From positions 1,494 through 65,493 of the forward strand of contig KV921028.1 of NCBI GenBank assembly GCA_002081555.1: 64,000 nt of DNA, written 5' to 3'. Made by a program: the position numbers and the translations under genes. Of this stretch, positions 35,945 to 50,700 are shown in pieces. A model generated the notes under the pieces. The model made no database searches. It was not told the origin of the DNA and saw nothing but the letters and a program-made list of their open reading frames with translations. This DNA is from Protostelium mycophagum (Eukaryota; Evosea; Variosea; Protosteliida; Protosteliaceae). The first letter of the stretch is position 1. Each line of letters begins with the position of its first letter.

Positions 35945-37942
35945 TTATGATCTGCATTGACAGAAAAACCAACCCTTTCCTGGAATTGACAATCTACAAC
36001 TGAAGATTTTACGTAAAAAGTGACACAAAACAACGAGCCAGAAAAAAAACCAACCCAGTTCTATATTCAAAACATCCAGTGGACTCGGAAAGTACAGAGG
36101 GATTCCTCTGGCAATTGAATACTCATCTTGAGCTCCGACCCAAAGTATGTCTTTTTTCGATGTCTCTTCCTTCAGTTCTAAATTCAAGCACGTTCAAGTC
36201 CCTCAGATAATACACTGCACTCTGTTGACCTCAGTATCTCCACGAAATTTCATTCAAAACTCACGGCGAATGCGGTCAAGTAGTAGCCTCTTTCCCCCTG
36301 CATGGATTCTGTTGGTGTAAGTCCATATAAATATTCGCAAAGTGTCTCCAGCTCCGTCAGATGACTTTTACAAACACTATATATCAAGACATGTTCAAGT
36401 TAAGGATCATTGAAGATCATATGGCAAATCATCATCGAAATGAAAAAGGATACTGGCAGGAATTCATCAGCAGAGATCATCTTGTCCTGAGGAATGGGGT
36501 TCATCAGCTCATTTACGAGCCTGCAGGCTTGTGACAATGCCTCCATCTTTTCTATACACAACGACTTCCTGCCGATCTGATCGAACCCGTTGATGATCCT
36601 CTTAAAATCCAAGTTTGCGAAGCTCTCTGGGACTCCAAAATAAATTGGAGGAAGTTCTGAGAGTTCCCTCCTGTTGTTGTCGATCGTGTCATCTGTGATG
36701 ATGAGCCCGAAAAATAATCCCAGAATTCCTGATTTCCGAGATGTCATCTGCTTCACCTGATGATGCAGTTTGTTGTCTAATAGCTCGTATGATATCCTCG
36801 TGCAATGGTAAGATAATAAATTGTTCAAGACATTTCTCCCATTCTAGGTCCCAGTTGAGCTCCCCTTCCAGCTCATAATCCTTCAACAATCAATTTATTT
36901 GTTTTATTTTTATTGTCTGTAAGCTTGTCGCACAACTTTTTTAGGCAAGAACACATAAAGTTAGTTTTAGCGAGATTATTTTGTATTTAAAATATTGTAT
37001 TTTCCAAGTGGAAGGAAATTTCTCAATTTGATTGTGCAAAGTGGTCCTCAATATCACAACACGGTGTTGGTTCCACCACATATTTGGCGGGAAACGTGCT
37101 TTTCAAATTCCGAAATAAAATCACCTTTCGTAGCTCTTCTATTTCTTGGTTGAATTCTTCAGGTTGTGTTTTCATAATGGTTTCTTTTAACTTATCTAAT
37201 TATTTGTAAATTTCTAATTTAAATCATTTTTTACTAGGATGAATTTTCATCGAAATTTTAAATCGAATACGCACCCATTAGCGTTCTACAATTCGTGATG
37301 GCGTCCTTAAAGTTATTTTCGATCATTCCAGGAAAATTCTTGATGAACGTGTTGATTGTAAAATTCTCCAAGGTTTTCGGCTCATTCAGTATTCTACTTT
37401 AAATCAATAAAAATTCATTTTTCACAAAATCACAAAAATCTGACAATTTTTTTAATCTTTTTCGTTGAAATATTTTATGTGAATTATCTATCACAAAAGA
37501 ATACCTCGTGATGATGACTTGAACTTGTCCCTTTACGATATTCTCTTTGATAGAAACACTTCTGTGTCTGGATTCTTTTTCCAGGAATTGTGGCTCGTAT
37601 TTATTCACACTCATCTTGTGAAATTCAGCGACATGAAAACTGACGAGATGCATGACAATCTGCATGAAGAAAATTTTAGAGTTACCATGGCCTCTCGGAA
37701 ATTCTTCGTGGTCGCATTATTTAGAACTACGCCCATTCTGGCACTGATCTTGCATTCAGAGACTCTGTCTCTGATCTCTTCTGCAATCTCTTTATATAGT
37801 GGCGTCTCATATAGATAATCATGTTCTCCTGGTTGTATTTAATGGAGGTTCGTGGTATATGCTTCCGAACTACACCGAAGTGTGTCTTATTGTCAATAGG
37901 ACGGTCGTCAAAAGGAGATTGATGAAAAAAACCTACCAACAT
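35945..37942 (-). CDS. VPS9-domain protein, probable Rab5-family GEF
   Basis: The ATG at 37942 starts MLVGFFHQSPFDDRPIDNKT. A 47-nt intron then joins in frame to EHDYLYETPLYKEIAEEIRD. Later exons give the helical layer (LEWEKCLEQFIILPLHEDI) and the VPS9 core: KMEALSQACRLVNELM, SADEFLPVSFFISM, then ELETLCEYLYGL and GERGYYLTAFA. The Asp of ADEFLP and the aromatic GYYLT end are family hallmarks. VPS9 proteins exchange nucleotide on Rab5/Rab21 at early endosomes. About 100 residues follow the VPS9 core and are not assigned. The exact C-terminus depends on splicing near 36000 and is uncertain. Confidence 0.82.
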
Positions 37943-38140
37943 ATGCTATCGTCAGAGTATTTGTGTTTGTGGCGCTATTACTGCATATCACCCCCAAAAC
38001 AGAATTATAAGAATGTAAACTCGTGGACGTCCCATCCATAAGGCAATTATGTATGCCAATCACTGACAGCTTCAAAATCCTCTTCCTCTTTGAACCGAAA
38101 GGAAATACTTTATTCACAATATATGTTAGGGCTGTTATGA

Positions 38141-38633
38141 TCAGACATCGAAACGCAAAACATCCACCGAGAGCTTACTGGATGGGTCATCTTCTACAAA
38201 ATCATCAGGATTGGGCCTGATCATTTACAATCGATTCCAGTGTTCGAGTCTTGTCGCGAGTTCGTGCTTTTGATCACGTAACAGGGGCAAAAATGGTGAT
38301 TGGTTTGTGGAGAGTGATCGGAGCTTCTCCCCTTTTCGTTCGTCAAATAAAAATATTTGTGGTGCGATCTTTCTGTGATTTCGCGAAATTCAATTTGTGA
38401 AGATTTTGCCAACAAGCTTTCGACCTCCATAAAAATTATCTCCTGCGGTTGTGTGAAGGAACATACTCAGCCCAACCAGAACCAAACCCTGACAAAGCAC
38501 ATTTTTTCAGCATAAAAGGCCGATCACATTTTTGGTCAAAAGGCTTCCAGGTGGTGTGTCTTTTTGGTCGGAACAACTTTGCGGTTTCCTCACGTGGCTT
38601 GATGGCGTAACTACCGTACGTTCTCAATCTCAT
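38141..38633 (-). CDS. Small unknown basic protein (tentative)
   Basis: The ATG at 38633 opens a frame rich in Lys, Arg and aromatic residues (AKLFRPKRHTTWKPFDQKCD, FMLKKCALSGFGSGW). A likely last exon reads PNPDDFVEDDPSSKLSVDVL and RFDV to a TGA at 38141-38143, with AATAAA just beyond on the same strand. The middle exon boundaries were not resolved. No family is recognised. It lies between the VPS9 gene and the start of the RhoGEF gene, which runs the other way. Confidence 0.38.
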
Positions 38634-38733
38634 ATCTCCATGACGACACAGTGTGAAATTCTACAACGAGAAGAAGAGGTCGCGAAACCGACGAGCACAT
38701 CCATCCATTTTTGATACAGTTTCGTAAAGGGTG

Positions 38734-41700
38734 ATGATTGCGGGGAAGCAGACAATTACAGATCTTCCGGAGAGAGAGTAAGCCTTTTACATTCCATATT
38801 GCATGCGGAGAATCTGATATCTGCAGATCACCGAGAGTAGAGCATATTCCACCAATGGAAGGAGTCAGGTGATTGCCTTTATCTTTACTCTGTTATATGA
38901 CGTCATATCCTCATCATGTTCCACAGCTCGAAATGGAAAGGTGGCCATCTCAAGATGAAAAATCCCGAGGGTAAATGGGAGAGAGTTTGGGTCTATCTCC
39001 ATGGCGCGGTCTTATACTATTTCGATAAGAAACCAGTAAGACATGTTATCATTCTACGCAAGAACAACTCTTGTGTTTCTCGTTCGTTTCAAGGATTAGT
39101 ATAATTTGAAAAGGGTTGAGAGCTCAGGACATCCGTATGATCTTTTTACAATTCAAAAGGATGATTGTAAAGCTGCATGTTCAATGCATTCGGAGAGTCA
39201 CAATAAGTGTATATATTATACACTTTCACGATGACCTTACGCTCAGACTTGTTTAAATTGCGACTTTGCCGCGATTTGAAATATTTCTTCGTCACAAGCT
39301 GAGATGCAAACAGCATCCACAATCCTACACGCATTTTATAACGGCTATACGCATTCTAACAGATTCCAGCCTGCTCGCAGTGAGCCAACACTGTCCGAAC
39401 TCGCTATTGGACAAATGGATTTGCGTTTCTGCAGAGTCAACCCTGACGTTCTCAATTCCACCTCCACCTCCCGTTTTGAGGTGAAATATCCCTGAAATTT
39501 CGTCCAAAATCGCGAGACCAGATTTTCCCGCCTTTTTTGAAACTCAAATTTTCAGATCATCGAGAGGGCCCAGATTACAAGCAACACAAAAGTGATTATC
39601 TCAGAGCCATCTATATTAGTCAGACCAAAGAGTGAAGAGGACAAAAAAACCCAAACCCCCCTCTCACCCACTGCCGGAAAAACCCCCGATGCTGTGCGTG
39701 AAATTCCATCGAAATTTTACAGAAACTGACGGAAATTCAGCCGAATAATTCACTGTCTTCTCTGATGACGCCACTTTTCAAATTAAGAAAGCATTCTAGC
39801 TCTGCCACAAATTTGATTTTGAAACCAAGTAAACAACCCTTGAGAGGTAAATTTCGGCGAAATTTCATCGATTTCTCTGAGCATCATTGTAGAAGCGGTA
39901 TCCTCAGCAACTGTTACGGTCCCAGAGTCTCACAGTCCCAATTCATTGAACCCTTCACCGAACGATCACCCGGTGAGTTTCTTTCCTGAAAATGTCACAA
40001 AAATTCTGACCGTTGTAGATGATGGAAAGAGCCACAACACCAGAGGCAACACGTCCTTCTTCCATCAAGAATCATGTGAGCTTTTGTTGATATTCTACTG
40101 ATTTTTACCAAGCATAACAATTGTAATATCCATCATCCTTTTCAACAACAAAAAAATTTCTTGATTTTTTATAAAATAATAAAAATTTATATTGACAGGT
40201 TCTATTTTCGGCAAGAAATGAGGAAGAAAAATCCGAGTGGGTATCACTCTTCCAATTTGCAATCAGAGATCCCAGAAATTGGAATATTGTACAGACTAAT
40301 TTTAACCGCGCACACAAGGCTGTTAAGGACTGCAAGGTGAGTTTTCTTATATTCACCAGAAATCTTCGATCTTTTCAAAGTTGCACAAAGTACAAATAGA
40401 ATAGTTTATATAAAGCCGGCTCTCTGTATTTTGATATACAGAATAGAATAATCATCATTTGAATCACAATGTATATCAGTATTCGCAATAAAATGTAAAG
40501 AATAAACTACTGTGGCAGCCGCACCACACTTATGCGCCAACGCAGAACATCTAAATAATATCATTTAAATTCAAATACTTTTGAAATTAATCACGTGATT
40601 AGGCCAGGGCAGCTGGAGAGGACGACCCCAACGGACTGTGTCTAAATTTAGAACGAGCCATCTACAACTTGATGGGCTCCCTCGTCTCAGATCTTAGCGA
40701 GGCCCGAACAGAGGTGCGCACCGAAATTTTCGTGAAATTTCCTGATTGATATAGCAGCAGTACAACGACCAAGTCGCATCATTTGCACAATTGGAAGAGG
40801 AAAAGTTAACTAAGGTGTTTTTAATATTCCGTAACTCTACATCGTTGTAGACGCTGAGTTTTTCAGATCCAAGCTGTGGTAAGAGGATGGTTGACCCGCA
40901 GGAGAATGTCAAACAGGAGGTACTGTCTCGTTGTAGTCTGACAATTTCCGACACAATTAAATCTCCAAACTAAATTTTATTTTTGACATAAACAGTCTGG
41001 ATATTGAAGAAAAAGATGATCCGGACCTCCGTGTGCAAGCTCTTCGGGAATTAGTCAAATCAGAACAAGAATATTTCGACAATCTCAGAAATATTCAGCA
41101 AGTGAGGATTTTCTCAATCTTTTTCCCGTATTTTTCTGAGAAAGTTTCCGAGTTGTAGATTGACATATTCCCAGTGGTACAAAGTTCCTCAGATGGAGGA
41201 TGATCACGACTCCACCGTGACACTTTTTGACAACCTGAGAGAAATCGCGAAATTGTCGAGGGAAATCTTGGACCAATTGAACAACGGAACTGAAGCTAAA
41301 GTCAAAGTGGGCGGAATCTTCCTGAAGAGTGTGAGTTCTCCGCGAAATTTCGCGTTCATTTGGGTGACTGACGCGTTGTAGTTCCCCAGAATGAATAATT
41401 TGTACACGGAATATTCTGCCGATTATTGTGGAAATTTACAGCAGATCGTGCGCAAGAAGAAGAAAAATGCCGCATACAAAAAGTTATTCAAGGTAATTTA
41501 TTTGACATTTTTGAGATGTCATCTATGACATCGTGGCGCAGTTTTAAGATGTCATTTTAGGGTGCGGCTCTGCCGCGTGTAGATCTGCATGTAATATCAA
41601 ATTCTCAGGTATTTTCTGACATTTTTTACAATGCGTTGGGGCGAAGCCACAGCATTAACAAACCCATCCCAATCATCATTCTTGTCCATTTTGGGCTGGT

Positions 41701-44535
41701 TTAAATAATAATGCGTGGCGGCAAAACCGCAACAGAAATCACAAACTCATCACAACAACCCACAAACACTGCCACACACTGAACCCTTCAGAATCTCGAA
41801 ACAGACAAAAAGAATGTCTTGTCATCCCTGTTGATTCTTCCCATCTTGAGGTTGATCAAATACGAATGGCTGCTCAACGAGTGTCTACAACGAACACCGA
41901 GAGAGCACGAGGACCAAGCAAACTTATACAAAGTCTGCACACTCATCGCACATCTCAACAAGAAGAATGAAATGCACAGAGACGTGAGTGAAATTTCTAC
42001 GAAATTTCGGTGAAACTGACAGGAGCAGGTGGCTTCTCAATTTGAAAAGTTGTTTGACATTTCTATGAAGTTTGGTCCTGCGGCTCCGGTGAGTTTGAAA
42101 TTAAAAATAAAATGATGACATGTGTCAGGGATTATTAGATGGCTCACACGAGTGGGTCAGAGAGGGTCCAATGCTGAAGGTAAATTTCTCCGAAATTTCC
42201 AGATTTGCAATTTTCTACCTCTTCATTTTCACATTCTGACTCTGAGACTTTGATATGTTTACACCTGTCAGGTTCTGGTAACAGGTCCAGAGAGATGTTA
42301 CGTATATCTCCTTAGTGACGCGTTGATTGTTACGACCTTACTCCCTGATGGAACAAAGGATTATTTATGCGACATAAAATTAGATCAAATCTTGATCTCA
42401 AACATGGAAGACAACGGATGTGAGCGAAATTTCCCTGAAATTTCGAGATTGACTCGTTGTAGATGTGAAGAATTGCTTCAAGTTGATGAAGAAGGGAGAT
42501 AAGACGGATGCTCATGTGTTTGGTGCGTCTACAATTCAAGAAAAACAGTCATGGATCATGGATTTGGGCGAGGTATTTATTTTCATTATTTTAATTTTTG
42601 TGATATTTTTACTTCCCTACATGATGACGTGATGATGACGTCACAGTTGATTCATAGATCCGCAAACAGAAAGAAGATCCGAACGAAATCTCCCAACATC
42701 GGAACCGAGATCTCACGTGACCGTACGTCTACACTGTCATATTCATGTCAATATCTGACATTTGACAGGTGTCAGAAAAGATTCATCTTTCTTGTGGCTG
42801 TTAGATGGACCTATACGTAAATGTGTCGTCGACAGACCCTCTGAATTACCCAAAATTAGATTAGGAGAGTACGAAAGAACAATCCTTCTACAACTCGACG
42901 GTCCTTCTGCTGACACAGAGTGAGTCGAATATCTCCAAACTCAAGCAGAAAATTCTGACGAATATTCTTCAGCGTGAACCCCAACGAGCTCACATTTGAC
43001 TCCGAGGTCGACGAAGATCCAGTGAGATCTACCGTATTCTGCAGATCTGTCACAACATACCCGATCGTATCTACAGATCCCATCACCAGAGATGGAGACC
43101 CAGTCGCTGACCATTACAACGTCAAGGTCAGTTTTTATTTTTATTGATATTTTCTGACGCGTTGTAGTTGACGAATAATCGACTTTTTATTGCTCTGGCA
43201 GACGGTTGTAGTTGGGGTCCTCGCCCGCTGAAGGCCGCTCAGAGGTGGTTATTTTTAGAAACAGAGTCACTGAAATGAAACAGGGCTTCCGCGGAATTTG
43301 TGAGATTCCTGGAACAACACGCTGACGAGGCAGATTCACTCGAAGATGTCGGACATAATCTATTATTAGCAGCAAGTTCTGCGCATGATTCTATCATCAA
43401 GGGTAGGCTTCGCTGAAAATTCTTGTACATTCCATCTACAATTGCATCCTTACGGCTATTAAAAAATAATAATATAATAATTATATTTATATTTTTCGCA
43501 AAATCGCGGTGGAGCCACAGCATGTACACCTGTCATTTCTGACACATGACAGGTCACGAAGAGGACATCTGGTCAGCGGGAACTACAACTCTGTTGGGAG
43601 GTGTCGTGTTGAGATTCGAGCAAATCGGTGCGAACGACCCGCTGTGGGGTTTTGCATTCTTAAGCGTGGGAGACTGCAAGGCTTTTGTGCTCAGAAAAAG
43701 TGATGGAGAAGTATTAGATATGACCGCATTGAACAGAGGAAATCTGTCAGATGTGTCAGATCCAGGTGAAGATTCGTCGAAATTTCGTGAAAAGCTCTCT
43801 GAAACCTCGTGTAGGAGGCAGAATTGGACCTTATGTGGGTCACGGAGCTCCGGACCTTCGCAACCTGAAATTATACTTTTTCGAGGTGAATGTTTTAATA
43901 TCTATTTATTCATCCTGAAATTGAGACATCTCAGGTTCACCAAGGAGATATCATATTCATCTGCTCTGATGGTGTCCATGACAACTTTGACCCACAACAA
44001 CACGGTTTGAAACCGAGAGATGTTTCTTCTGAACTGGACGGCGATAACTGGAAGGAGTTTGAATGTGAGTGCTTCTTTTAATCACAATAATCATGTTTTC
44101 ATTTTGTCTCATTAGTATCAATGATTATGAACATATCATGAGCCATCAACCAAATCATTTTTTATAATGCTGAATCACTATACAGCACACAGACGCGCCG
44201 ATGAGTTGAAGAGTCAATTTAGAACAGAGCAACTGAAGATGTTGATCAAGCAGATGTCAGAGCCATCACCTCAACTCATTGTGAACGCACTCTTAAACTA
44301 TTGCATCAAGATTACACACAAGTGCAGAACATATATGGAACAAAACATCGGCACAAAACAACCCACCAGCTACGAAGAATTTCCAGGTAAAACTCGCCGA
44401 AAATTCAGTGAGATGACAATTTTTCCAGGAAAATTCGACCACACAACTTGCGTTGCGTTCCGTGTAGGTGGTGTGGGTTCGAAGGAAACAGAAAGTCCTG
44501 TGTCCACATCGCCGGCAGTTCCAAGACACATGTAA
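38734..44535 (+). CDS. PH-IQ-RhoGEF (DH-PH) protein fused to a PP2C-like phosphatase domain
   Basis: The ATG at 38734 starts MIAGKQTITDLPERE. A PH domain follows (SKWKGGHLKMKNPEGKW, ERVWVYLHGAVLYYFDKK ... KSEWVSLFQFAI), interrupted by a Ser/Pro-rich insert. Then come an IQ motif (IQAVVRGWLTRRRM), a DH domain (LRVQALRELVKSEQEYFDNL ... LLILPILRLIKYEWLLNECL) and a second PH domain (CYVYLLSDALIVTTLL ... IQEKQSWIMDLGE). The C-terminal third is PP2C-like: FIALADGCSWGPRPLKAAQR (DG metal motif), GTTTLLGGVV, FLSVGDCKAFVLR and FICSDGVHDNFDP. The protein ends at a TAA (44533-44535). RhoGEFs activate Rho/Rac GTPases; the phosphatase may act on the same pathway (inference). About 25 introns are present, many with paired GAAATTTC motifs. 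Confidence 0.87.
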
Positions 44536-44728
44536 ATGAAGACAAACAATCTATTGATCTATTTGTGTTGGTGTTATTTTTGGGTCGGTCACGTGGTTCT
44601 TTCCAACATTCCTGCGGATTGGATTAATCCTCGTAACTGTCTCAAAATTGACAGGGTTCGTTGTACGTATCATTGGTTTTTACGGAGCTCATAGTTTTAT
44701 CTCAAGAATTTAAATCTTGCTCAAGACG

Positions 44729-47700
44729 ATGAGAGAGGTGGTGTCTCTACTCGTGCTGGTATGTTTCACGACCGCCGAATGGTCGCTGCGGGCAGAACAC
44801 GATTCACTGATGAGCATTTATCATGCATTGGGTGGTGAGATGTGGAAGCGAAATGGAGATATCTGAATCGATGAAGGTCCCTTTTGGTTGAACAACACAA
44901 ACTGGGGATCTACAAACTCTTGTGATTTCCACCAAGTGTTTTGTATAAATGGTGAGTTGATAATCACACACTTGACGTTGTTGATGGCTCATTCACAACT
45001 GCAGGATCGGTGACCGAGATCGTCCTTCAATGTAATGGACTCACAGGATCACTGAGCAACTCTTCAATCAATTGGAATCTTCCTAATCTCACCAAATTCG
45101 ACATTGGAGGATCACTTGTGACGGGTGGCATTCCGCAACTTCTCATCATTTCAACTCCAAAGATGCAATGGTTTTCCACAAAGCTCAGCAATCTCGGCGG
45201 TGTCGTGAGTTCAATTTTGAGAAAAGAAGTTCTGATGGATACAGATACCAAATAGTATCATATTATGGCCAAATCTATGTTATTTTAACTTATATCTCTC
45301 TGGGATGAGAGGTCAAATTCCTAGCAATATTTTTCAGCTGGAGAATTTATATTTGCTCGACCGTAAGTAATTAAATTCATTTTAGTTTATTTTTCGACAA
45401 AGGGTGGCCGATATGCCAAAATTGGATTGTTGTCGTGAAGTGTGATAAAATGCGATGAAAATCGCAACATATCGTTTGTATTGCGCTTTTTGATTTAATT
45501 TGAACTTGCTCGTTGAAGATTGATTCACCTTTTGACAGTGCGGTCGAATAATCTTTACGGAACAATACCGAATTATAACGGACACTCTAACCTCTTTTAT
45601 CTAGGATTACAAGACAATTTGTGAGTCATCGTCATCATCTGAATTTTCTTTGCTTCAGGATTACTGATTTATATTCAAGTTTATCTGGTACTCTTCATGA
45701 TTTCTACAACATGACATCTCTATCTTACATGTCGGTAGGACAAAATATGTTGTCAGGTGCGATGATCTCCTGATGACCTGATGAAGATGACGCTCACAGG
45801 TCCTATTCCTGACTCAATAGACCAAGCAATTAATTTGATATCTCTCGATTATTCACACAATTTTTTTGGAGAACAGCCGGCATCCTTGGGTAATTTGACC
45901 AACTTGCAATCTCTCATAGTGGAGTGGAACTATTTCAAGGGTCCTCTTCCATTCAGTCTGAATAGGATGTCCTCCCTCATGACTGTAAGTAGATCTATAA
46001 AGTGTCGCCATTGAATGTTCAGATAGCGGGAGGTCACAACAGCTTCACAGGGCATGTCCCAGATCTGTGTAATTGTAAAAACATGACAGTTATCGATTTA
46101 TTCAGCAATCTGTTTTCAGGGCCAATACCACCATGTATTGGTGGACTTGTAAATTTACAGACCTTGTCCCTCACAGACAACCAGCTTAACGGTACTATTC
46201 CTGAAGATTTTAGTGGGCTAATAAACCTGAACGTCATACGCCTGTCGCGGAATTACTTGACAGGAAACGTGAGTTTTGTGATCCTATATCACAAGTTGAA
46301 GAATGTCAGGTGCCTCAATCTCTACTGGATTTACCGTCGATCGAAACCATCGGTATGCATTATGTCACACCATCTTTTATTGAGTAATTACAGCTGTTGG
46401 TAGCAATTACCTTTCTGGAACACTGGTGTTTCCCAGCAGATCAACATCACTCTTGAACTACCTCGATTACTCTTCAAATCGATTTACTGGAGGAATTCCA
46501 AATCTGATCAATTACGTGAATGTGAGAACTAAATATCAAGATGGTCCAACTCACATGTTCAGCTTGAGCATCTATCTTTAGGATATAATTCGCTCAGTGG
46601 AGAAATGCCAGGTCTGCCAATCAATCTCAAAAATGTCTCATTGGCAGGATGCTTCTTGGAAGGAAGAATCAATCCACAGTTACAGAACCTTACCATGCTC
46701 AGATCTCTAGATTTATCATATAATTATATGAATGGCCAGGTAGTTTACCAGCACTGCTTCAGGACATCTGGTGACTCATCAACAATAGATGCCCGATATA
46801 TTCAGCAATATGATACAGCTTGTCTTCCTAAATCTCGTCTCAAACAGACTGGAAGGAAGTATTCCGGATCTATCGCAAGCTATCTCACTTCAGGAGATAC
46901 TTCTAGATGACAACCTGTTATCAGGTTCTATCCCTGCAACCTTGCAAAATCTAACAATGCGTGGGTATTTTTATGATGTCGTTGTGACTGAAAATATACA
47001 GTAAAGCGGCTGTCCTTGGCTTCAAATAATCTCACAGGACCAATCCCGGACCTGTCAAATCTGTCAAATTTGACGTTCGTCGACTTTGGAAATAATAATC
47101 TCGTCGGCAAGCTTCCTTTTCTTGCTAAATGGAAACGTCTGGTATCTGTGAGTGAAGATCTTCTACTCTCCATCTTTTCTGATTAATATTCAGCTGAACC
47201 TTGCAAACAATGGATTTGGCGGCGCTATCTTTGATTTGAAATGGATCTCTACAGCATCTCACCCAGTGCTTATCCATCTTGGTAAATAATTCTCCAACCT
47301 GACCTGATATTAACTGGAGACAGATATATCGAACAACAGCTTCAGTAACAAGATCTTCAGTCAGCTTCCTCTTTCTATCGTCTATTTTGATGCTTCTAAC
47401 AACCACTTTGATGACAACCAAGTGAGACATCTGTATGTCATCAATCCTGTTGACACTTACAGCTACCGGACAACGATCTGGTTACTGCTATTCTAGAGTG
47501 GCTGTTTATGACAGATTGTCTTATAGATGGCAACAACATCGGCGGATGGGTGATCCAGCTGTTCACAAAGATAAGGTATAGCTCATTATGTGATCAATAT
47601 TTACGTGTTTCAGAATGCCTTCGCTGCAGAGACTTTCAATCGCCAACAACAGACTCATCGGATTCCTACCCGCCACACTCGGTCAGCTTACTGGTCTACA

Positions 47701-50700
47701 AACATTAGACATATCAAATAACCTTATAACTGGGACAATACCAGACTTTCTGGGATCTCTGCAATACCTGACGAGTCTGAGCATCGGCAACAACCTTCTT
47801 TCGTCTTCAAATTTGTCATTCGTGTCAAGTTTGACACTGTTACAGGTGAATATTTATTCTTCATAAAGATATTGAGTTGGTACAGAACCTGAATATGTCT
47901 GATAACATGATAACGGCACCTCTACCCTCTGATATTGGTAATCTTCGGTTTCTGCAGAAAGTGGACTTCTCACATAACAACATGCACGGTGAAATACCAT
48001 TGTCTATGTACAACATCCGGACGATGACAACGCTGAGGCTGCAGAACAACAATTTCAGTGGTCTAGTTAACGCATTTGTGTCAGATCTAACAGAGATGGA
48101 CTTGAGCTGTAACGCCTTCTCTGGTGTTATAAGCGTGATCAGTGGACTTATATCTGTTTCTATACTCAACATTAGCCATAACCACTTCTCTGGTGAATAT
48201 TTTTTATAGGATTTTCTGATGGTCATAGGTGCTGTGCCTGATTTTTCAAATAAATTGAAGTTACAGACGATCGACTTGAGTGACAATCAGCTGAACGGTA
48301 CACTCCCATCTCTATCTACCCTCTACAATTTAAGGGTATCATTTATTTGATATACAGTCACATCTTTATTATGAAAAAGGCTGAATATACTAGGTGGTGA
48401 ATGTGAGTTATAACAGCATCACCGGGTCGATTCCTTCTCTTCTACAACTTGGGAATCTGCAAGTAATTGATGTCAGCCACAACAACTTGACCGATAACAT
48501 GAACATCGGTCTCATTCAATCGAACTATGCGAATGTGAGCTGTGATATGTCAGACAATCAGTTTTTGTGCCCCATCACATGGCAGTCTTATTATTTGTGC
48601 GACGCGAGGTATTAGGTCTATAGACTGATTTTATTCTGATGATTTATTAGATGTATTGCTGGAGCAGATCGGCAAAGCAGCAATATATCACTACGACTTC
48701 AAGGCAATGTGTCTTCTTTTGATCCTCAACCTTTTCTCAGTGCACTTGCTATCGCAGCAAATATCACACGGAGCAGATTATCCATCGACAGTGTTCGCTC
48801 TGGGAGGTATTTATTTTCATTTTAAATGCCAAAAAATTCACACATACAGTGTCATTGTAGATCTCGTAGTCGGCCCTCCGCCTATTGGAAGTATAAATGA
48901 AGGAAATGCGGATCGAACTGTACAGCAGATCGCGATCATCGCAAATAATAATATGATCCCAAATTATGAGGTGAAATGAAAATGAATCCTTATCTGAGAG
49001 AACAGGTCTTGAGTGTCGGTCCAATCATTCCCACTACGCTTGCGGTCACGCAACCTGATACAAATGGATTCAACACTGTTGGACTTATAGTCGGTCTGGT
49101 GATCGGCATCACCGCACTATTGGCTGTCATCGTGATCATCTTTGTCATCATGTACAAGAAAAAGCGGAGCAAGGAAGGATTTTATGACAAACAGCTGAGG
49201 TTAATCGATCTATCCTCCATCAATCTTGGAGAAGCAAAAAAGTCGATTGTAAGTGGCAATATAAAAATCCTGAGTGATGTAATGCGTAGGTGCCATATTC
49301 TGAGCTGCGTAACATGAAGGAGGTAGGATCTGGTGCTTTTGGTATTGTATACAGAGCAGAATGGAGAAATCTCAGCATTGCTGTCAAGCAGGTGCAAAGA
49401 TATCATGATATGAAATCATTAACATTCCAATAGATCAGAGCTGAGCATGTGTCACACAAGCAGTTGAGTGAATTTATGAGTGAGATGTCCATACTCAGAA
49501 GGCTGAGGTCCCACCCAGTAAGTCGACACGTGTTTTATTTACTGATCGATCTATAGAATGTGGTCTTATTGTGAGTATTTCATCTGAATATCTATTGTAA
49601 TATTTACCGTTATATTCAGTATTGGAGTGACATTCCCACCAGATCCTCTGTCTATAGTATGTATAATGTATAACTATTTTTTGCTGATAGACCACAGATC
49701 ACGTGAGGGCAATGGTTTGAAATCCAACTAACAATTTTCAGCGAATTCTGTGAGGGAGGCTCTCTGCTCAGTGAGTTTTGGACATTTTATTCGTAAACAC
49801 AACTAATATGGATAGACTATCTCGAGCATAACACAGTGGAACAAGATCAAAAGAACAAGTTCATATATGGAATAGCACTGGGAATGCTGCATCTACACCA
49901 AGAGAAGGTGATCCACAGGTGATTAGAATGTCGTTTTGAAGGAAGGTGACATCTGCAGAGACTTAGCCACTCGCAACATCCTGTTGACCAAATATTTGGA
50001 ACCGAAGGTATGAGGGTCGTCGCGTGTCAAAGGTGACGTTTGTGACAGGTCTCTGATTTTGGTATGTCTCGTGAGACAGAAGACGCCGGGCCATCTACAA
50101 CACAGACTACAAATGGTCCACTCAAATGGATGGCTCCTGAAGGTGAGGTCTGATTGCGAATTGTTCTGATGTGTTCAGCCATACGTGACAGGAAATATTC
50201 TCCTGCCACTGATGTATTCTCTTTTGGGTGAGTCACTAGCACCATGTACAAGAGATTTATTTATAATTTGTACAGAGTGGTGATGTGGGAGATCATCAGT
50301 GAAAAAGAGCCATGGGAGGGAGTGGCACCTATGGAGGCTGCTATCGGTGTTGTGACTGAAGGAAAAAGGCTGCCGTTACCCGATTGCGATCCATGGTTGC
50401 GAAAAGCGATGACCGGTAGGATCATGTTGACCATTCAATCATCAAGCTCATCTACTTCAGATTGTTGGGAGACAGCTCCAGAACTGAGACCAACGTTCCA
50501 GGAATTGGTCGATTCAATCGCGGAAGGAATCGGCATCGTTGATGATGTACCCACAAATGACTTCATTCCCGTCCCTGGTGAGAATATCCCTTCATGCGCA
50601 TTGGCATACACCATGTTAATTGAAAGCAGAGGATTACGACAATGGGAATGTTTACAATGAACCAAGTTTGTTTCTTGCTCTGCCTCCAGAAGAGGTTACC

